Shown here one piece after another: positions 54,054 through 60,894 of a stretch of 64,000 bases of DNA. Under the pieces are notes generated by a model that worked only from the letters and a program-made list of their open reading frames with translations, did no database searches and was not told where the DNA came from. Made by a program: the position numbers and the translations under genes. Numbering within the stretch: position 1 is the first letter of the stretch; each line of letters begins with the position of its first letter. The stretch covers positions 44,207-108,206 of the forward strand of contig DJWA01000002.1 in NCBI GenBank assembly GCA_002440905.1. The letters are read 5' to 3'. Source of the stretch: Candidatus Roizmanbacteria bacterium UBA6242. Lineage in GTDB: Bacteria; Patescibacteriota; Microgenomatia; UBA1406; GWC2-37-13.

Positions 54054-55152
54054 GGGTTTTGACAAAACTCAAAATGTTTTTCTTGAAATTTGAGATTATA
54101 AATTCCTCAGAAGTTTTTCTGGCATTTTTTCTTATTTTAACTAGGATTTTCTCGTTCATTTTATTAAACTGTCTGATCTTGTCGGTTAGTGAGTTTTCGT
54201 CAAGTTTGTCAAATAGGAATCCGTTTACACCGTCTTTTACATATTCGGGTACTCCCCCCGAACGGTAGGCGATTGCGGGCAACCCGTAACCCATTGCCTC
54301 AACAACTGCGATTCCAAATTCTTCGTCGCGGGAGGCAAAAAGAAAAGCTTTAGCATTTTGATAATACTTTTTAAACTCATCATCCCGGACGTTACCCAAA
54401 AATTCAACCGTTTCGCCGGCTATCGATTTTAGGTAATCTTCATCCCTTCCTGTGCCGATTATTTTCAGATTAAATTTCATTTTGTTGGCTGCTTTTATGA
54501 TAATGTCAATATGTTTAGCCCGGGCAAGTCGAGAGACTGTCAGGAAATATTTACCACCTGATTTAATATTAATTTTCTGCGGGATTTCGACCGGGGGATA
54601 GATGACAAAAGAATTACGACGGTAAAACTTTTCAATCCTTTTCTGAGTCTCAATACTATTGGCAATAAGATAATCGGGCCGGGACGAAGATTTAAAATCC
54701 CAAATCCTCAGAAAATGATTGACTATATAGGCGTATATTCTGACGATAAGATACTTTTGCCATTCGATTGCGGTCTCATATCCGTAAAGGTAGCGGGGCG
54801 GGTGATGAATGTAGCTTATATGTATGGTTGGTTTTTCGGTTTTAATACCCTTACTCATCCACGAACCTGAAGACGAAATCACAAGGTCATATTTAGAAAA
54901 ATTAAAACCCTCCCAAATCAAAGGTGTCAAAAAACGGAAAGGTGAATAGTAGCGATTAAGAAGAGGGATTTTCCCAAACCAACTCTGTTTGATTTTCCAC
55001 CCCTTAACCTGCGATTTATGCGATCCTAAGGAATCGGGGTTATATACCAGAGTGAATACGTCGGAGGAGGGAAAGATATTTTTGAGGGCGACGAGAACTC
55101 GTTCGCTCCCTCCGAATTCACAGAGTTGATCGTGGACAAGCGCTATTCTCAT
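54031..55152 (-). CDS. GT4 family glycosyltransferase
   Basis: A 373-residue GT-B enzyme with the N-terminal glycine loop CEFGGSERVLVAL, ISYIHHPPRYLYGYETAIEW, YFLTVSRLARAKHIDIIIKA and a C-terminal EX7E-type motif DEEFGIAVVEAMGYGLP with AYRSGGVPEYVKDG. It resembles mannosyltransferases that act on lipid-linked glycans. It lies apart from the main island but close to uppP. It overlaps mutM in the same direction by 23 nt, so the two are probably on one transcript despite unrelated roles. Confidence 0.87.
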   Translation of the reverse strand: MRIALVHDQLCEFGGSERVLVALKNIFPSSDVFTLVYNPDSLGSHKSQVKGWKIKQSWFGKIPLLNRYYSPFRFLTPLIWEGFNFSKYDLVISSSGSWMSKGIKTEKPTIHISYIHHPPRYLYGYETAIEWQKYLIVRIYAYIVNHFLRIWDFKSSSRPDYLIANSIETQKRIEKFYRRNSFVIYPPVEIPQKINIKSGGKYFLTVSRLARAKHIDIIIKAANKMKFNLKIIGTGRDEDYLKSIAGETVEFLGNVRDDEFKKYYQNAKAFLFASRDEEFGIAVVEAMGYGLPAIAYRSGGVPEYVKDGVNGFLFDKLDENSLTDKIRQFNKMNEKILVKIRKNARKTSEEFIISNFKKNILSFVKTHAGTARG

Positions 55153-55170
55153 ATTTTTACGTTGATATAT

Positions 55171-55182
55171 TATACTTTATAA
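55171..55182 (+). promoter_or_regulatory. TATACT 6 nt before uppP
   Basis: TATACT (55171-55176) ends 6 nt before the ATG at 55183, and no Shine-Dalgarno sequence is visible. It is a candidate leaderless promoter. Confidence 0.45.
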
Positions 55183-55956
55183 ATGGATCTATTAAGCTCA
55201 CTTATTCTAGGAACCGTTGAAGGAATTACGGAATTTCTACCAATTTCGTCAACCGCCCACCTCATTATTGTGTCAAAGTATTTAAATATCCCTCAAACGG
55301 AATTTTTGAAGTTTTTTGAGGTTTTTATTCAATCTGGAGCTATCCTGGCGGTAGTATTCATGTATTTCAAATATGCGATTAAGAATCCAGAGATATTAAA
55401 GAAGGTGATGGTCTCGTTTATTCCGACCGCAATTGTTGGATTCTTACTCCATAAGGTAATCAAGGAGGTTTTTTTTGAGTCCGCAGACTTAATTACTGGA
55501 TCGCTTTTTTTTGTCGGGTTGGTATTCATTTTGGTAGAGTATCTAATTAAAAAGAAAACAATTCTTTTAAATCGATCATTAAAGAATATGTCATGGATTG
55601 ACGCTGCCCTTATTGGGCTTGGACAATCAATGGCCGTTGTCCCCGGAGTGTCAAGGGCGGGGATAGTCATGCTGACAATGATGGTCAAGGGCTACAGACG
55701 TGACGAGTCGGCTATTTATTCCTTTCTTTTAGCCGTTCCGACGATTTTGGCAGCTTCGGCTTACGATCTTTTGAAGACCGATTTGGCCTTGATCCTAGAT
55801 TCGAACAACCTGCCTTTCCTGTTGGTCGGCTTCCTGACATCGTTTGTAACGGCCTACGTTTCGGTAACATGGCTTATAGGGTTTTTAAAAAGAAAAACGC
55901 TTGTCGGATTCGGTGTTTACAGGGTAATTTTGTCTTTGACTCTTTTTATGGTATAA
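55183..55956 (+). CDS. uppP: Undecaprenyl-diphosphatase UppP (BacA)
   Basis: UppP dephosphorylates undecaprenyl pyrophosphate so that the lipid carrier can be reused for peptidoglycan and surface glycans. The 257-residue polytopic protein has both family motifs: EGITEFLPISSTAHLII near the N terminus (catalytic Glu and Ser) and VVPGVSRAGIVMLTMM in the middle. Length matches the family. It fits with the carrier demand of the nearby glycosylation genes. Its stop codon overlaps the ATG of a possible 22-codon ORF (TAATG). Confidence 0.95.
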   Translation: MDLLSSLILGTVEGITEFLPISSTAHLIIVSKYLNIPQTEFLKFFEVFIQSGAILAVVFMYFKYAIKNPEILKKVMVSFIPTAIVGFLLHKVIKEVFFESADLITGSLFFVGLVFILVEYLIKKKTILLNRSLKNMSWIDAALIGLGQSMAVVPGVSRAGIVMLTMMVKGYRRDESAIYSFLLAVPTILAASAYDLLKTDLALILDSNNLPFLLVGFLTSFVTAYVSVTWLIGFLKRKTLVGFGVYRVILSLTLFMV

Positions 55957-56024
55957 TGTACGCAAATTCAGAAGAAGTTAAACTGCGAGCGCAAAAACAA
56001 GGTTTATATAATCTTCTCAGATAA
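55956..56024 (+). CDS. Possible 22-residue ORF between uppP and the RRM gene
   Basis: A 22-codon frame (MYANSEEVKLRAQKQGLYNL, then LR) starts in the uppP stop codon (TAATG) and ends where a second small ORF starts (TAAATG). It could be a leader peptide or chance. There is no homology that I recognise. Confidence 0.25.
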   Translation: MYANSEEVKLRAQKQGLYNLLR

Positions 56025-56111
56025 ATGACAATATCTAACATCAAACAAATTTCGTCTTACCCTGATTCTAAAGTCTATAGATTTTTGGAATGGAAAGGAG
56101 GTGAAAAATAA
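56025..56111 (+). CDS. Possible 28-residue ORF upstream of the RRM gene
   Basis: This frame begins MTISNIKQISSYPDSKVYRF and ends with TAA one base before the RRM start codon. It contains the strong Shine-Dalgarno of the RRM gene, so its translation could affect RRM initiation. A TATAAT (56007-56012) lies upstream. It may be a regulatory leader peptide, but chance cannot be excluded. Confidence 0.3.
   Translation: MTISNIKQISSYPDSKVYRFLEWKGGEK
56094..56104 (+). promoter_or_regulatory. Near-perfect Shine-Dalgarno of the RRM gene
   Basis: AAAGGAGGTGA is complementary over its whole length to the usual bacterial 16S rRNA 3' end. Its GGAGG is 11 nt from the ATG at 56113, which decides that start over the overlapping GTG at 56101. 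Confidence 0.75.
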
Positions 56112-56112
56112 A

Positions 56113-56433
56113 ATGGACAAGAAAAAACTTTATGTAGGAAATCTTCCATGGAGCGTGACTAACGATTCTATGAAGGAATTGTTTTCCGCTTATGGAGAGG
56201 TTGTTGAAGCTGTCGTCATCACAGACAGAATGTCTGGTCGATCAAAAGGATTTGGATTCGTAACTTTTGCCGATGAAGCTGTTGCCGAAAAAGCAGCTGC
56301 TGAGATGAATGGTAAAGACGTCGACGGTAGAAAAATCGTCGTCAACGTAGCTCGACCCCGTGAAGAGCGACCAGCAGGTGGAGGTGGTGGAAATCGCGGA
56401 GGTTTTAGGCGAGATGACAGACCTAGATTCTAA
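56113..56433 (+). CDS. Single-RRM RNA-binding protein with RGG-like tail
   Basis: The 106-residue protein has one RNA recognition motif with RNP2 LYVGNL (6-11) and RNP1 KGFGFVTF (45-52), followed by a short Gly/Arg tail (GGGGGNRGGFRRDDRPRF). Small RRM proteins of this kind in cyanobacteria and other bacteria are abundant and often cold-responsive. The Shine-Dalgarno is among the strongest in the window, which fits high expression. The 5' leader is about 95-150 nt and includes two small ORFs. A terminator-like structure follows the gene. Confidence 0.93.
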   Translation: MDKKKLYVGNLPWSVTNDSMKELFSAYGEVVEAVVITDRMSGRSKGFGFVTFADEAVAEKAAAEMNGKDVDGRKIVVNVARPREERPAGGGGGNRGGFRRDDRPRF

Positions 56434-56442
56434 AAAACTAAA

Positions 56443-56509
56443 AAATACTATCTGATTTGCGCTTGTATACTTTAAAATATACAAGTAAGGAAAAGGTAGT
56501 ATTTTTTTT
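56443..56509 (+). terminator. Compound hairpin terminator after the RRM gene
   Basis: An outer stem (AAATACTATC, 56443-56452, with GGTAGTATTT, 56495-56504; one G-U pair) encloses a perfect inner hairpin (CTTGTATA 56462-56469, TATACAAG 56478-56485) and runs into eight T residues (56502-56509). The next base is the first base of tRNA-Arg. It looks like an intrinsic terminator that also marks the tRNA 5' boundary. Confidence 0.65.
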
Positions 56510-56584
56510 GCACCCGTAGTTCAACGGATAGAATGTAGGTTTCCGGAACCTAAGATGGAAGTTCAATTCTCCCCGGGTGCACCA
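56510..56584 (+). tRNA. tRNA-Arg (CCG), CCA encoded
   Basis: The cloverleaf is complete: acceptor GCACCCG/CGGGTGC, anticodon stem TAGGT/ACCTA with loop TTCCGGA (anticodon CCG, codon CGG), T-stem GGAAG/CTCCC with one mismatch, then ACCA encoded in the DNA. tRNA-Ala follows with no spacer. Confidence 0.93.
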
Positions 56585-56655
56585 GGGCCTATGGTTCAAC
56601 GGTAGAACGTGGCATTCGCATTGCCAAGATCGGAGTTCAATTCTCCGTAGGTCCA
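56585..56655 (+). tRNA. tRNA-Ala (CGC)
   Basis: Acceptor GGGCCTA/TAGGTCC includes the G3-U70 pair that identifies alanine tRNAs. Anticodon stem TGGCA/TGCCA with loop TTCGCAT gives anticodon CGC (codon GCG). CCA is not encoded. It abuts tRNA-Arg directly. Confidence 0.92.
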
Positions 56656-56658
56656 CAA

Positions 56659-56667
56659 AAAGGAGGT
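56659..56667 (+). promoter_or_regulatory. Strong Shine-Dalgarno of the 54-residue gene
   Basis: AAAGGAGGT lies 8 nt (from GGAGG) before the ATG at 56675. Together with the sites at 56094 and 57618 it forms a small class of strong Shine-Dalgarno sites in the window. Confidence 0.7.
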
Positions 56668-56674
56668 AAAAAAT

Positions 56675-56839
56675 ATGAAATTGAAATTAAGAGCAACTTT
56701 CTGGGATTTTATTGGTCGAGGTATTTTGTGGGTATTCGTGTCTATTATTACTTTCGGACTCGGTTCAATCTGGGTCATGTACGATTCGGCTAAATGGTTT
56801 ATCGAACGCATAGAAATAATTGATAAAAAAAAGAAGTGA
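56675..56839 (+). CDS. 54-residue small membrane protein
   Basis: The product reads MKLKLRATFWDFIGRGILWV with a hydrophobic centre (about 17-38: ILWVFVSIITFGLGSIWVMY) and a Lys-rich end. It is preceded by a strong Shine-Dalgarno, so it is probably made. No family is certain; the pattern slightly recalls small DUF898/DUF4234-type membrane proteins. Its stop overlaps the GTG start of the broken HAD gene by 4 nt (GTGA), so the two were probably an operon. Confidence 0.65.
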   Translation: MKLKLRATFWDFIGRGILWVFVSIITFGLGSIWVMYDSAKWFIERIEIIDKKKK

Positions 56840-57444
56840 TAAAACACATCATATTCGATCTCGGTAATGTCATTCTCCGGCAAAAAATTAATTTCGGGGG
56901 AGATTATTTTGCAGAGATAATTCCCGGACCCGTCGAAAGAGTTCACGCTTTTTATAGAAAATATAAAAAGGATATGGTTTCAGGAGCAAAATCTTTTAGG
57001 AAGATATTGGAGCTGGCGCAAAGGGAGTTCAATGTGAATTCTTCGGTTGATAATCTCTTTCAAAAATTGATGAACAATTACATCAAAGATGTTGAGGGAG
57101 TTGACCCAGAAATTATTAAGTTGATCGACTCCCTTACAAAGAAGTATCCGGTATATGTGATGACTAATACAATTGAACCTCATTTTTAATATTGGTCGAC
57201 GTTGAGCTTGAATAAATATTTCAAAAGGATTTTCAGATCTGATACGGACCACTTTATGAAACCCGAGAAAGAAGCATATGAATTCGTCGTTAAAGCAATC
57301 AACGCTGATCCTGATGAATGTGTTTTTATCGACGATCTTGAAAAAAATGTAAAAGGCGCGGAATCTTTGGGAATTAAAGGTATCCTCTACATAAATCCGG
57401 CGGGTCTGGAGCGTGATTTGGTAAAAATTGGCGTTGCTATTTGA
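56836..57444 (+). pseudogene. HAD-family phosphatase interrupted by in-frame TAA
   Basis: The frame encodes a HAD-IA hydrolase (YihX-like) of about 203 residues if read through: motif I FDLGNVILR, motif II VMTNT, then after a TAA at 57187-57189 the same frame continues with motif III lysine (KPEKEAYEF) and motif IV VFIDDLEKNV. All four catalytic motifs are intact but lie on both sides of the stop. The start is a GTG at 56836. A TTG at 57202 could restart translation of the second half. It is a nonsense-mutated gene, a sequencing error, or a case of stop readthrough; reassignment of UGA would not explain a TAA. Confidence 0.8.
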
Positions 57445-57462
57445 TATACTTTAGGGGATAAA

Positions 57463-57534
57463 GCGTCCGTAGCTCAGCGGTAGAGCGCTACTCTTATAAA
57501 GTAGATGCCCTTGGTTCGATCCCAAGCGGACGCA
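57463..57534 (+). tRNA. tRNA-Ile (UAU)
   Basis: Acceptor GCGTCCG/CGGACGC, D-stem GCTC/GAGC, anticodon stem CTACT/AGTAG (perfect) with loop CTTATAA, giving anticodon UAU (codon AUA), and T-stem CTTGG/CCAAG. Most bacteria read AUA with a CAU tRNA modified by TilS, so a genomically encoded UAU tRNA-Ile is unusual. CCA is not encoded. Confidence 0.92.
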
Positions 57535-57617
57535 CATTCTTACTTCTTTCTTACTGGTCTCTTAACCCATGTTTATAAAATAGAACTAACCTATACGTAT
57601 TGATAATTAAAAAAACG

Positions 57618-57628
57618 AAAGGGGGTGA
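57618..57628 (+). promoter_or_regulatory. Strong Shine-Dalgarno of the sortase-linked peptide gene
   Basis: AAAGGGGGTGA lies 11 nt (from GGGGG) before the ATG at 57637 and resembles the RRM gene's site in sequence and spacing. Confidence 0.65.
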
Positions 57629-57636
57629 AAATAATA

Positions 57637-57786
57637 ATGATTAGGTTGTCAATAATTACTTATATAATGGGGTTGGTCTTGTCCTTTGTTATGTTGACAG
57701 GCGTAATGGCTCAAACAATCACCCCAGAACCGACAATGGTTGAAGAGCCTACGAGCCCACCAGCAACTGGTTATGGGGTAAAGTGA
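57637..57786 (+). CDS. 49-residue exported peptide with PPATG motif
   Basis: The product is a signal peptide (about 1-25, ending VMA) followed by about 24 residues, QTITPEPTMVEEPTSPPATG plus YGVK. The PPATG near the C terminus resembles a sortase signal (LPxTG, LAxTG), but there is no hydrophobic span and only one Lys after it. It lies 4 nt before the sortase gene and has a strong Shine-Dalgarno. It may be a minimal sortase substrate or a peptide partner of the sortase; no family was recognised. Confidence 0.6.
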   Translation: MIRLSIITYIMGLVLSFVMLTGVMAQTITPEPTMVEEPTSPPATGYGVK

Positions 57787-57790
57787 GAAC

Positions 57791-58396
57791 ATGAAAAAAA
57801 TAATCTTAGTATTGTTTTTGTTTTTTGGAATTGGGAGCGGGCTTGTGCTGGCCAGGTATGCATTGCCCGAAAAGAAAATAAATGAGGTTGATTCCGAGGG
57901 AACGACGAGTAATTCGGTTGAAGAAGTGCGGGTGAAGGATGCGTTACTTAAAAAGCCAGCCCATATGTCTATCCCCAAACTAGGCCTTTCCAACATTGTG
58001 GTTGAGCATGTTGGCATGGATGGGAATGGACAAATGGAAGTCCCAGTTGTGGACGATAACGTTGCCTGGTTCCAACCTGGGTACATGCCCGGATCCAGGG
58101 GAAACTCCGTTTTGGCAGGGCATTTTGACAAACCGACCGGCGACCCGGCGGTTTTCTATAGGCTTGAATTAATGGAAGTCGGGGACAAAATTCATTTGAC
58201 CGATGTGGACGGGGTAACTCAGACTTATAGGGTGATCGACAAAGTTGCCTATCCATACGACAACTTCCCCACAAGCTTTGTTTTCGGTAAGTCAGACCGC
58301 AAAATGCTCAACCTTATAACCTGCGATGGTACTTGGGATACCGTCAATCAGAACTACTCCAATCGTTTGGTTGTCTTCAGCGAGCTTGTCGAATAA
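57791..58396 (+). CDS. Sortase (class E/F-like)
   Basis: This 201-residue transpeptidase has an N-terminal signal anchor (about 1-21) and a sortase beta-barrel with His111 (LAGHFD), Cys178 (LITCDG) and Arg192 (SNRLVV) as the catalytic trio. The layout MSIPKLGLSNIVVEHVG, VPVVDDNVAWFQPGYMPGSRGNSVLAGH fits class E/F sortases. Sortases attach exported proteins to cell-wall precursors or to each other. It follows the small PPATG peptide gene by 4 nt. No other sortase substrate is evident in the window. Confidence 0.9.
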   Translation: MKKIILVLFLFFGIGSGLVLARYALPEKKINEVDSEGTTSNSVEEVRVKDALLKKPAHMSIPKLGLSNIVVEHVGMDGNGQMEVPVVDDNVAWFQPGYMPGSRGNSVLAGHFDKPTGDPAVFYRLELMEVGDKIHLTDVDGVTQTYRVIDKVAYPYDNFPTSFVFGKSDRKMLNLITCDGTWDTVNQNYSNRLVVFSELVE

Positions 58397-58463
58397 ATCC
58401 ACATTCATAAGATTTTTTACTTACTTTGAGGTAAAATATAAAAATTGACGGTTTATTCTTACT

Positions 58464-58536
58464 GCAGAGGTAGCCAAGGTGGTCACGGCGGGGGTCTGAA
58501 AAACCTCAGATGCGTGTTCGACTCACGCCCTCTGCA
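58464..58536 (+). tRNA. tRNA-Phe (GAA)
   Basis: Acceptor GCAGAGG/CCTCTGC, anticodon stem GGGGT/ACCTC (one G-U) with loop CTGAAAA (anticodon GAA), T-stem GCGTG/CACGC. CCA is not encoded. It lies 24 nt upstream of the aminotransferase start. Confidence 0.93.
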
Positions 58537-58560
58537 CTTTTTCTACCCATTAATCGCAAT

Positions 58561-59763
58561 ATGAAAATACCTCAAATATCTTCAAGGCTTGACAAAGTCC
58601 CGGCCTCTCCTATCAGAAAACTTGTGCCTTTTGCATCTTCTGCCAAGAAAAAAGGAGTTAAGGTTTACCATTTGAACATAGGCGACCCGGACATCAAAAC
58701 TCCTGAGGTCATGATTGAGGTTTTAAAAAACTGGACTAGAAATCCGGTCGGATATGGGCAGTCTCAGGGGGAGCCAGATTTTTTGACGTCCCTTGAAAGA
58801 TATTATGCGAAGATTGGATTCGGGTTTATAGAAACCAAAGATATCCAGGTGACCACAGGCGGGTCAGAGGCAATATCGATGGCGTTGTTTGCGGTATGCG
58901 AGAAAGGGGATGAGGTAATTGTCTTTGAACCTTTCTATACAAACTATAACTCCTATGCTGCCGTCAATAGCGTCAAGTTGGTGCCTGTTGGAACCGACGG
59001 TTCGACCGGCTTTCATTTACCCAGAAAAAGCGAGATCGAAGATAAGATAACAGGCAAAACCAAAGCGATACTAATCTGCAACCCGTCAAATCCGACAGGA
59101 ACGGTTTACACCAAAGAGGAAATGGACGTTTTGATAGACATTGCTAAAAGACACGGACTTTTTATTATAAGCGATGAGGTCTATCGAGAGTTTGTTTATG
59201 ACGGAAAAAAGCATACTTCAATCCTTGAATATATGGAAGACATGCCTGAACAGGTAATTCTTCTGGACAGTCTGTCAAAGCGTTATAGCCTTTGCGGGGC
59301 CAGGCTCGGAATGCTTGTTTCCTTGAATCGGGGCGTGATGGAAGGAGTATTGAGAATTGCCCAAGGTAGGCTTTCCTCTGGTCTAATTGACCAGGCGATG
59401 GCCGCAAAATTGACGGAAGTCAAAGACTCGTATTTTGAAAAAATACATAAGGAGTATCAATCGCGTCGCGACGTTTTGTATAAGGGCTTAAAATCCATTC
59501 CAGGAGTTTTTCTTGAAAAACCCGAAGGGGCTTTCTACACCATAGTTAGATTACCGGTAAAGAATAGCGAGCATTTCTGCCAATGGCTTTTGACCGACTT
59601 TAGACTCAATAATGAAACCGTTATGATTGCTCCAGCTGCCGGATTCTACGCCACTCCGGGGTTGGGAGGGAATGAGGTAAGAATTGCTTATGTTTTGAAT
59701 GTTCGCGACCTTACAAAAGCCATTGAGATATTGAAGCGCGCTCTGGTAGAATATAAGGGCTAG
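58561..59763 (+). CDS. PLP-dependent aminotransferase, class I/II (AspC-like)
   Basis: I start at MKIPQISSRLDKV (400 residues); an upstream frame running into the tRNA is not coding. Family residues are present: NPSNPTG (174-180, Asn174 near PLP), Asp205 and Tyr208 (SDEVYREFVY), Lys240 forming the PLP aldimine (SLSKRYSLCGARLG), and a later conserved Arg in NEVRIAYVLN. It probably transfers amino groups between amino acids and 2-oxo acids (aspartate or aromatic type); substrate is not certain. It lies between two tRNA genes. Confidence 0.92.
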   Translation: MKIPQISSRLDKVPASPIRKLVPFASSAKKKGVKVYHLNIGDPDIKTPEVMIEVLKNWTRNPVGYGQSQGEPDFLTSLERYYAKIGFGFIETKDIQVTTGGSEAISMALFAVCEKGDEVIVFEPFYTNYNSYAAVNSVKLVPVGTDGSTGFHLPRKSEIEDKITGKTKAILICNPSNPTGTVYTKEEMDVLIDIAKRHGLFIISDEVYREFVYDGKKHTSILEYMEDMPEQVILLDSLSKRYSLCGARLGMLVSLNRGVMEGVLRIAQGRLSSGLIDQAMAAKLTEVKDSYFEKIHKEYQSRRDVLYKGLKSIPGVFLEKPEGAFYTIVRLPVKNSEHFCQWLLTDFRLNNETVMIAPAAGFYATPGLGGNEVRIAYVLNVRDLTKAIEILKRALVEYKG

Positions 59764-59767
59764 AACT

Positions 59768-59839
59768 GCGGTGGTAGTTCAGCGGTAGAATGTCTCCTTG
59801 CCAAGGAGAAGGTCGCCGGTTCAAATCCGGTCCACCGCT
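59768..59839 (+). tRNA. tRNA-Gly (GCC)
   Basis: Acceptor GCGGTGG/CCACCGC, anticodon stem TCTCC/GGAGA with loop TTGCCAA (anticodon GCC), T-stem GCCGG/CCGGT. CCA is not encoded. Its last base is also the last base of the convergent membrane-protein gene's stop codon. Confidence 0.94.
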
Positions 59840-60456
59840 CATTTTTCCAACTTCAAGTGCCGGCTTATGAATACTATCTGCCAGAAAAATGCCAGGAAGA
59901 AATAGATTATCTCGAATATAGCTGTCTTTTGTCTTAATGCCAAAAGCGCTAGAACTTCAGTTACTTGTATAAGAATTATATTATTAGTCATATATATAAA
60001 ACTCTCATCTTTGGTTATCTGAGCAAATACGTATTCGGATATTGTCCAAAAGACAAAGAGATTTATGGCGAGGATCCAGTGTATGACCGTATATTGGTGG
60101 ACCGGAAAAAAACCAATGAGTCCGAAAGAGAGTACGGCGATTAACCATACGATCGAGGTAACGGCATTCAACTTCAACTCAAACCTTTTGAAAACATAAA
60201 AAGTAAAACTTAAATCGAGCAAACACTTTATTATAAAAACCAAATTGAAAAAGATTAGTTGCTCCGGATTGAGAAAATAACTCATTTCTGAGATTGTATA
60301 TTTATCGAAACGGTAGCCTGATAATTGCCCGCCGAGGTAAAAGGTTGATCCAATGAAAAAAAGAGCCGAAAGGATGGCGTTGTACCTGAAAAGATCCATA
60401 AGGCTACGTTTTTTTTCTGCGGGTGTGTCAATTATGTCGTGCTTATCATCATCCAT
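59839..60456 (-). CDS. DUF998-like six-span membrane protein
   Basis: I start at MDDDKHDIIDTP (205 residues); a longer ATG at 60492 would overlap the Nudix gene by 29 nt. On the minus strand TATAAT (60468-60463) ends exactly 6 nt before this ATG, a leaderless arrangement. The protein has about six spans and resembles DUF998/Frag1-like membrane proteins (GSTFYLGGQLSGYRFDKYTISEMSYFL, AVLSFGLIGFFPVHQY). The function of these is not established. It is the last gene of a unit starting at the Ser/Cys tRNAs. Confidence 0.65.
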   Translation of the reverse strand: MDDDKHDIIDTPAEKKRSLMDLFRYNAILSALFFIGSTFYLGGQLSGYRFDKYTISEMSYFLNPEQLIFFNLVFIIKCLLDLSFTFYVFKRFELKLNAVTSIVWLIAVLSFGLIGFFPVHQYTVIHWILAINLFVFWTISEYVFAQITKDESFIYMTNNIILIQVTEVLALLALRQKTAIFEIIYFFLAFFWQIVFISRHLKLEK

Positions 60457-60462
60457 AAGAAG

Positions 60463-60468
60463 ATTATA
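60463..60468 (-). promoter_or_regulatory. TATAAT 6 nt before the 60456 start codon
   Basis: A consensus TATAAT on the minus strand lies in the 3' end of the Nudix gene, 6 nt upstream of the DUF998-like ATG. It could start a leaderless transcript for the last gene alone and supports that start. Confidence 0.5.
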
Positions 60469-60892
60469 TTCCCTTTGTAAGGATTTTTTCAAAGGCTTCG
60501 CGGTCAGAATCGTAAGTTAAGGTTTGTTGGACAACTTTTGCCGTTACAAACTTGGCGTCCATCATCTCCCAATCGTGGTTGGCCGGGTCGCCTGAAATAT
60601 ATTCCATGACAAAGTAAAAGACGGTTTTTTTTATCAGTTCTTCCTCCCATTTATATTCGTAATGTGTCTCAACAGGCGTTGCGTCGACTATTCTGGCCTT
60701 GACCCCACCCTCTTCTTCGACTTCTCGTATAGCGGCCTGTTCCATAGATTCATCAGATTGGGTATCTCCGACTAATCCTTTGGGGAAGACCCAACCCTTA
60801 TGCTCTGAATGCTGGGTTATCAGCCATAATATATCGTCACCCTCTTTTTTATAGACGATTCCACCTGCTGAAATCTGGTTTACAACTTTCAT
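60464..60892 (-). CDS. Nudix hydrolase
   Basis: A 142-residue Nudix protein with a nearly complete Nudix box: G-x5-E-x7-REVEEEGG in GDTQSDESMEQAAIREVEEE. The start MKVVNQISAGGIVYKKEGDD is typical of ADP-ribose/diadenosine-type members (KGWVFPKGLVGDT). Substrate cannot be called; a nucleoside-diphosphate derivative is likely. It begins 2 nt after the fusion gene's stop. Two Nudix genes thus flank the VKOR-dihydroorotate dehydrogenase fusion. Confidence 0.9.
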   Translation of the reverse strand: MKVVNQISAGGIVYKKEGDDILWLITQHSEHKGWVFPKGLVGDTQSDESMEQAAIREVEEEGGVKARIVDATPVETHYEYKWEEELIKKTVFYFVMEYISGDPANHDWEMMDAKFVTAKVVQQTLTYDSDREAFEKILTKGI

Positions 60893-60894
60893 AA

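Noticed and set aside
57187..57189. Alternative genetic code to explain the stop within the HAD gene
   Set aside because: The codon is TAA; known Patescibacteria recoding affects UGA, and UGA ends several genes here, with an SPF-type RF2 present.
58510..58560. Longer N terminus for the aminotransferase
   Set aside because: The extension would be read from the tRNA-Phe 3' region and lacks similarity; the family N terminus begins at 58561.
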